From an uncultured bacterium (GTDB taxonomy: Bacteria > Bacillota_I > Bacilli_A > RF39 > UBA660), in assembly GCA_905215145.1 (NCBI GenBank), contig CAJMOW010000018.1:1-14428 (forward strand): DNA of 14,428 bases, written 5' to 3'. The position numbers were made by a program, and so were the translations under genes. Each line of letters begins with the position of its first letter. The stretch's first letter is position 1. Below are positions 13,865 to 14,428 of this stretch, in pieces. The notes under the pieces are model-generated. The model ran no database searches. It was given only the letters and a program-made list of their open reading frames with translations, and had not been told where the DNA came from.

Positions 13865-14311
13865 ATGAAAGACAAAAACAATTCAAAATTAATTAAAAAT
13901 TGTATAATTTCAGGTGTAATAATAATAGTTGTTGTTCTATCAATATTTTTAATATTCACACTTAAGAAAAAAACAATAAGCAATTCAGAACAATTAACTA
14001 AATCACTTAAAGAAATGGGAGTTCAATTCTATGAAGATTTTTATTACAATCAAATAGGGAAAAATGAAACTGAGAGAAAAGTCTTTTTAGAAAAATACAA
14101 AGATATTGGAATAAAAGTTAGTTTAGACAATATGCTTCGTTCTAAAAAAACAGAAACTACGGATGAAAATAACCCTTTTATTAATAAAGAAACTAATGAA
14201 GAATGTAATAAAAATACTTCAATGGTAGTAATTTATCCAAAAGAACCATATGGAAAAACAGATTATAGTATTGATGTAATATTAGATTGTGGTTTTGAAA
14301 GTGAAAAATAG
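13865..14311 (+). CDS. Membrane-anchored exported protein, 148 residues, with a cysteine pair
   Basis: I do not recognise a named family. A basic start (MKDKNNSKLIKN) and an anchor (about 12-32) precede a small extracytoplasmic domain. The helix LTKSLKEMGVQFYEDFYYNQIGKNETERKVFLEKYKD (about 44-80) is followed by a beta-rich part, GIKVSLDNMLR and MVVIYPKEPYGKTDYSIDVILDCGF (120-144). Two cysteines lie outside the membrane, C114 (NEEC) and C142 (LDCGF), and could form a disulfide; the single cysteine at 13 is in the anchor. The ribosome binding site is AAGGTAGG. An upstream ATG at 13858 is out of frame. It has its own promoter and terminator. Confidence 0.78.
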   Translation: MKDKNNSKLIKNCIISGVIIIVVVLSIFLIFTLKKKTISNSEQLTKSLKEMGVQFYEDFYYNQIGKNETERKVFLEKYKDIGIKVSLDNMLRSKKTETTDENNPFINKETNEECNKNTSMVVIYPKEPYGKTDYSIDVILDCGFESEK

Positions 14312-14336
14312 GTGCTTGAAAAAGTACTTTTTTTTT
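14310..14336 (+). terminator. Intrinsic terminator of the 148-residue gene
   Basis: GTGCTT (14312-14317), a GAAA loop and AAGTAC (14322-14327) form a 6-bp stem with one G-U, extendable by two weak pairs, followed by nine T's. The stop codon is at its 5' edge. Confidence 0.7.
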
Positions 14337-14356
14337 AAAAATATATCTATTGCATG

Positions 14357-14385
14357 ATGACAAAAGTTAAAAAATATTATATAAT
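14357..14385 (+). promoter_or_regulatory. Sigma-A type promoter at the right edge
   Basis: ATGACA (14357-14362; 5 of 6 to TTGACA), a 17-nt spacer and TATAAT (14380-14385) make one of the best promoter matches in the window. It faces right, towards sequence outside the window. Confidence 0.65.
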
Positions 14386-14400
14386 TATTATGATAGTAAG

Positions 14401-14428
14401 ATGGACGATGATAGTATGGTAGAAACTA
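14401..14428 (+). CDS. Possible start of a gene running off the right edge
   Basis: An open frame begins at ATG 14401 (M-D-D-D-S-M-V-E-T) and continues out of the window, just after a good promoter. No real Shine-Dalgarno is seen before it; GGA near 14403 could serve the in-frame ATG at 14416. With nine codons visible, this stretch could equally be a 5' leader. Confidence 0.25.

Noticed and set aside
8227..14311. A defence-island interpretation of the regulator and exported genes
   Set aside because: No nuclease, helicase, nucleotide cyclase, TIR, restriction or retron motif is visible. The genes next to the regulator encode surface-anchored proteins, so a defence role has no sequence support.
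1..14428. CRISPR arrays, tRNA, rRNA, riboswitches, prophage or toxin-antitoxin genes
   Set aside because: No regularly spaced repeats, no tRNA/rRNA-like GC-rich folded blocks in this AT-rich window, and no leader with a recognisable aptamer. The intergenic gaps are short and accounted for by promoters, hairpins and the IS.

Overview
The window is very AT-rich bacterial DNA with strong AGGAGG-type ribosome binding sites, intrinsic terminators with long T-runs, and a murG-murB-divIB-ftsA-ftsZ order typical of Gram-positive Firmicutes. The division and peptidoglycan genes mean a walled, dividing cell rather than a wall-less mycoplasma. The protein flavour suggests an uncultured, probably gut-associated, low-GC member of the Bacilli/Firmicutes. 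That placement is inference from style, not from a marker search. Every tryptophan codon checked is TGG, and the 15 complete genes end in TAA (10) or TAG (5), never TGA.

Region 1 (1-4759, minus strand) is a division/cell wall cluster read right to left: murG (GTG start), murB, divIB/ftsQ, ftsA and ftsZ, with ftsZ cut off by the window edge. An extended -10 promoter precedes murG. An AT-only terminator-like hairpin and a TATAAT box between divIB and ftsA suggest that ftsAZ can also be transcribed separately. Region 2 (4853-7110) holds housekeeping and hypothetical genes: a YigZ/IMPACT-family protein (+), a 186-residue unknown (-), mscL (-) and a helical 145-residue unknown (-).

Region 3 (7116-8114) is an intact IS30-family insertion sequence of about 1 kb. 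It has 12-bp terminal inverted repeats, a probable AATT target duplication and an inward terminator hairpin built from its own left inverted repeat. Region 4 (8158-9815, plus) is a two-gene operon for membrane-anchored extracytoplasmic redox/sulfur proteins: a rhodanese-like protein overlapping by 11 nt a protein with two thioredoxin-like domains, one degenerate and one with CPHC. It ends in a bidirectional terminator shared with the convergent regulator.

Region 5 (9782-14428) contains a large regulator (-) with two N-terminal HTH segments, divergent from an operon of two membrane-anchored exported proteins of unknown function (+). A third anchored protein follows with its own promoter, and a further promoter lies at the right edge. 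The 130-bp divergent intergenic region carries two mirror-image copies of a GACAA-N5-TTGTTAT dyad. Each dyad contains the -35 hexamer of one of the divergent genes, so the regulator probably controls both itself and the exported operon. This regulator, operator and surface-protein unit is the best candidate here for an undescribed system. The rhodanese/thioredoxin pair is the second.
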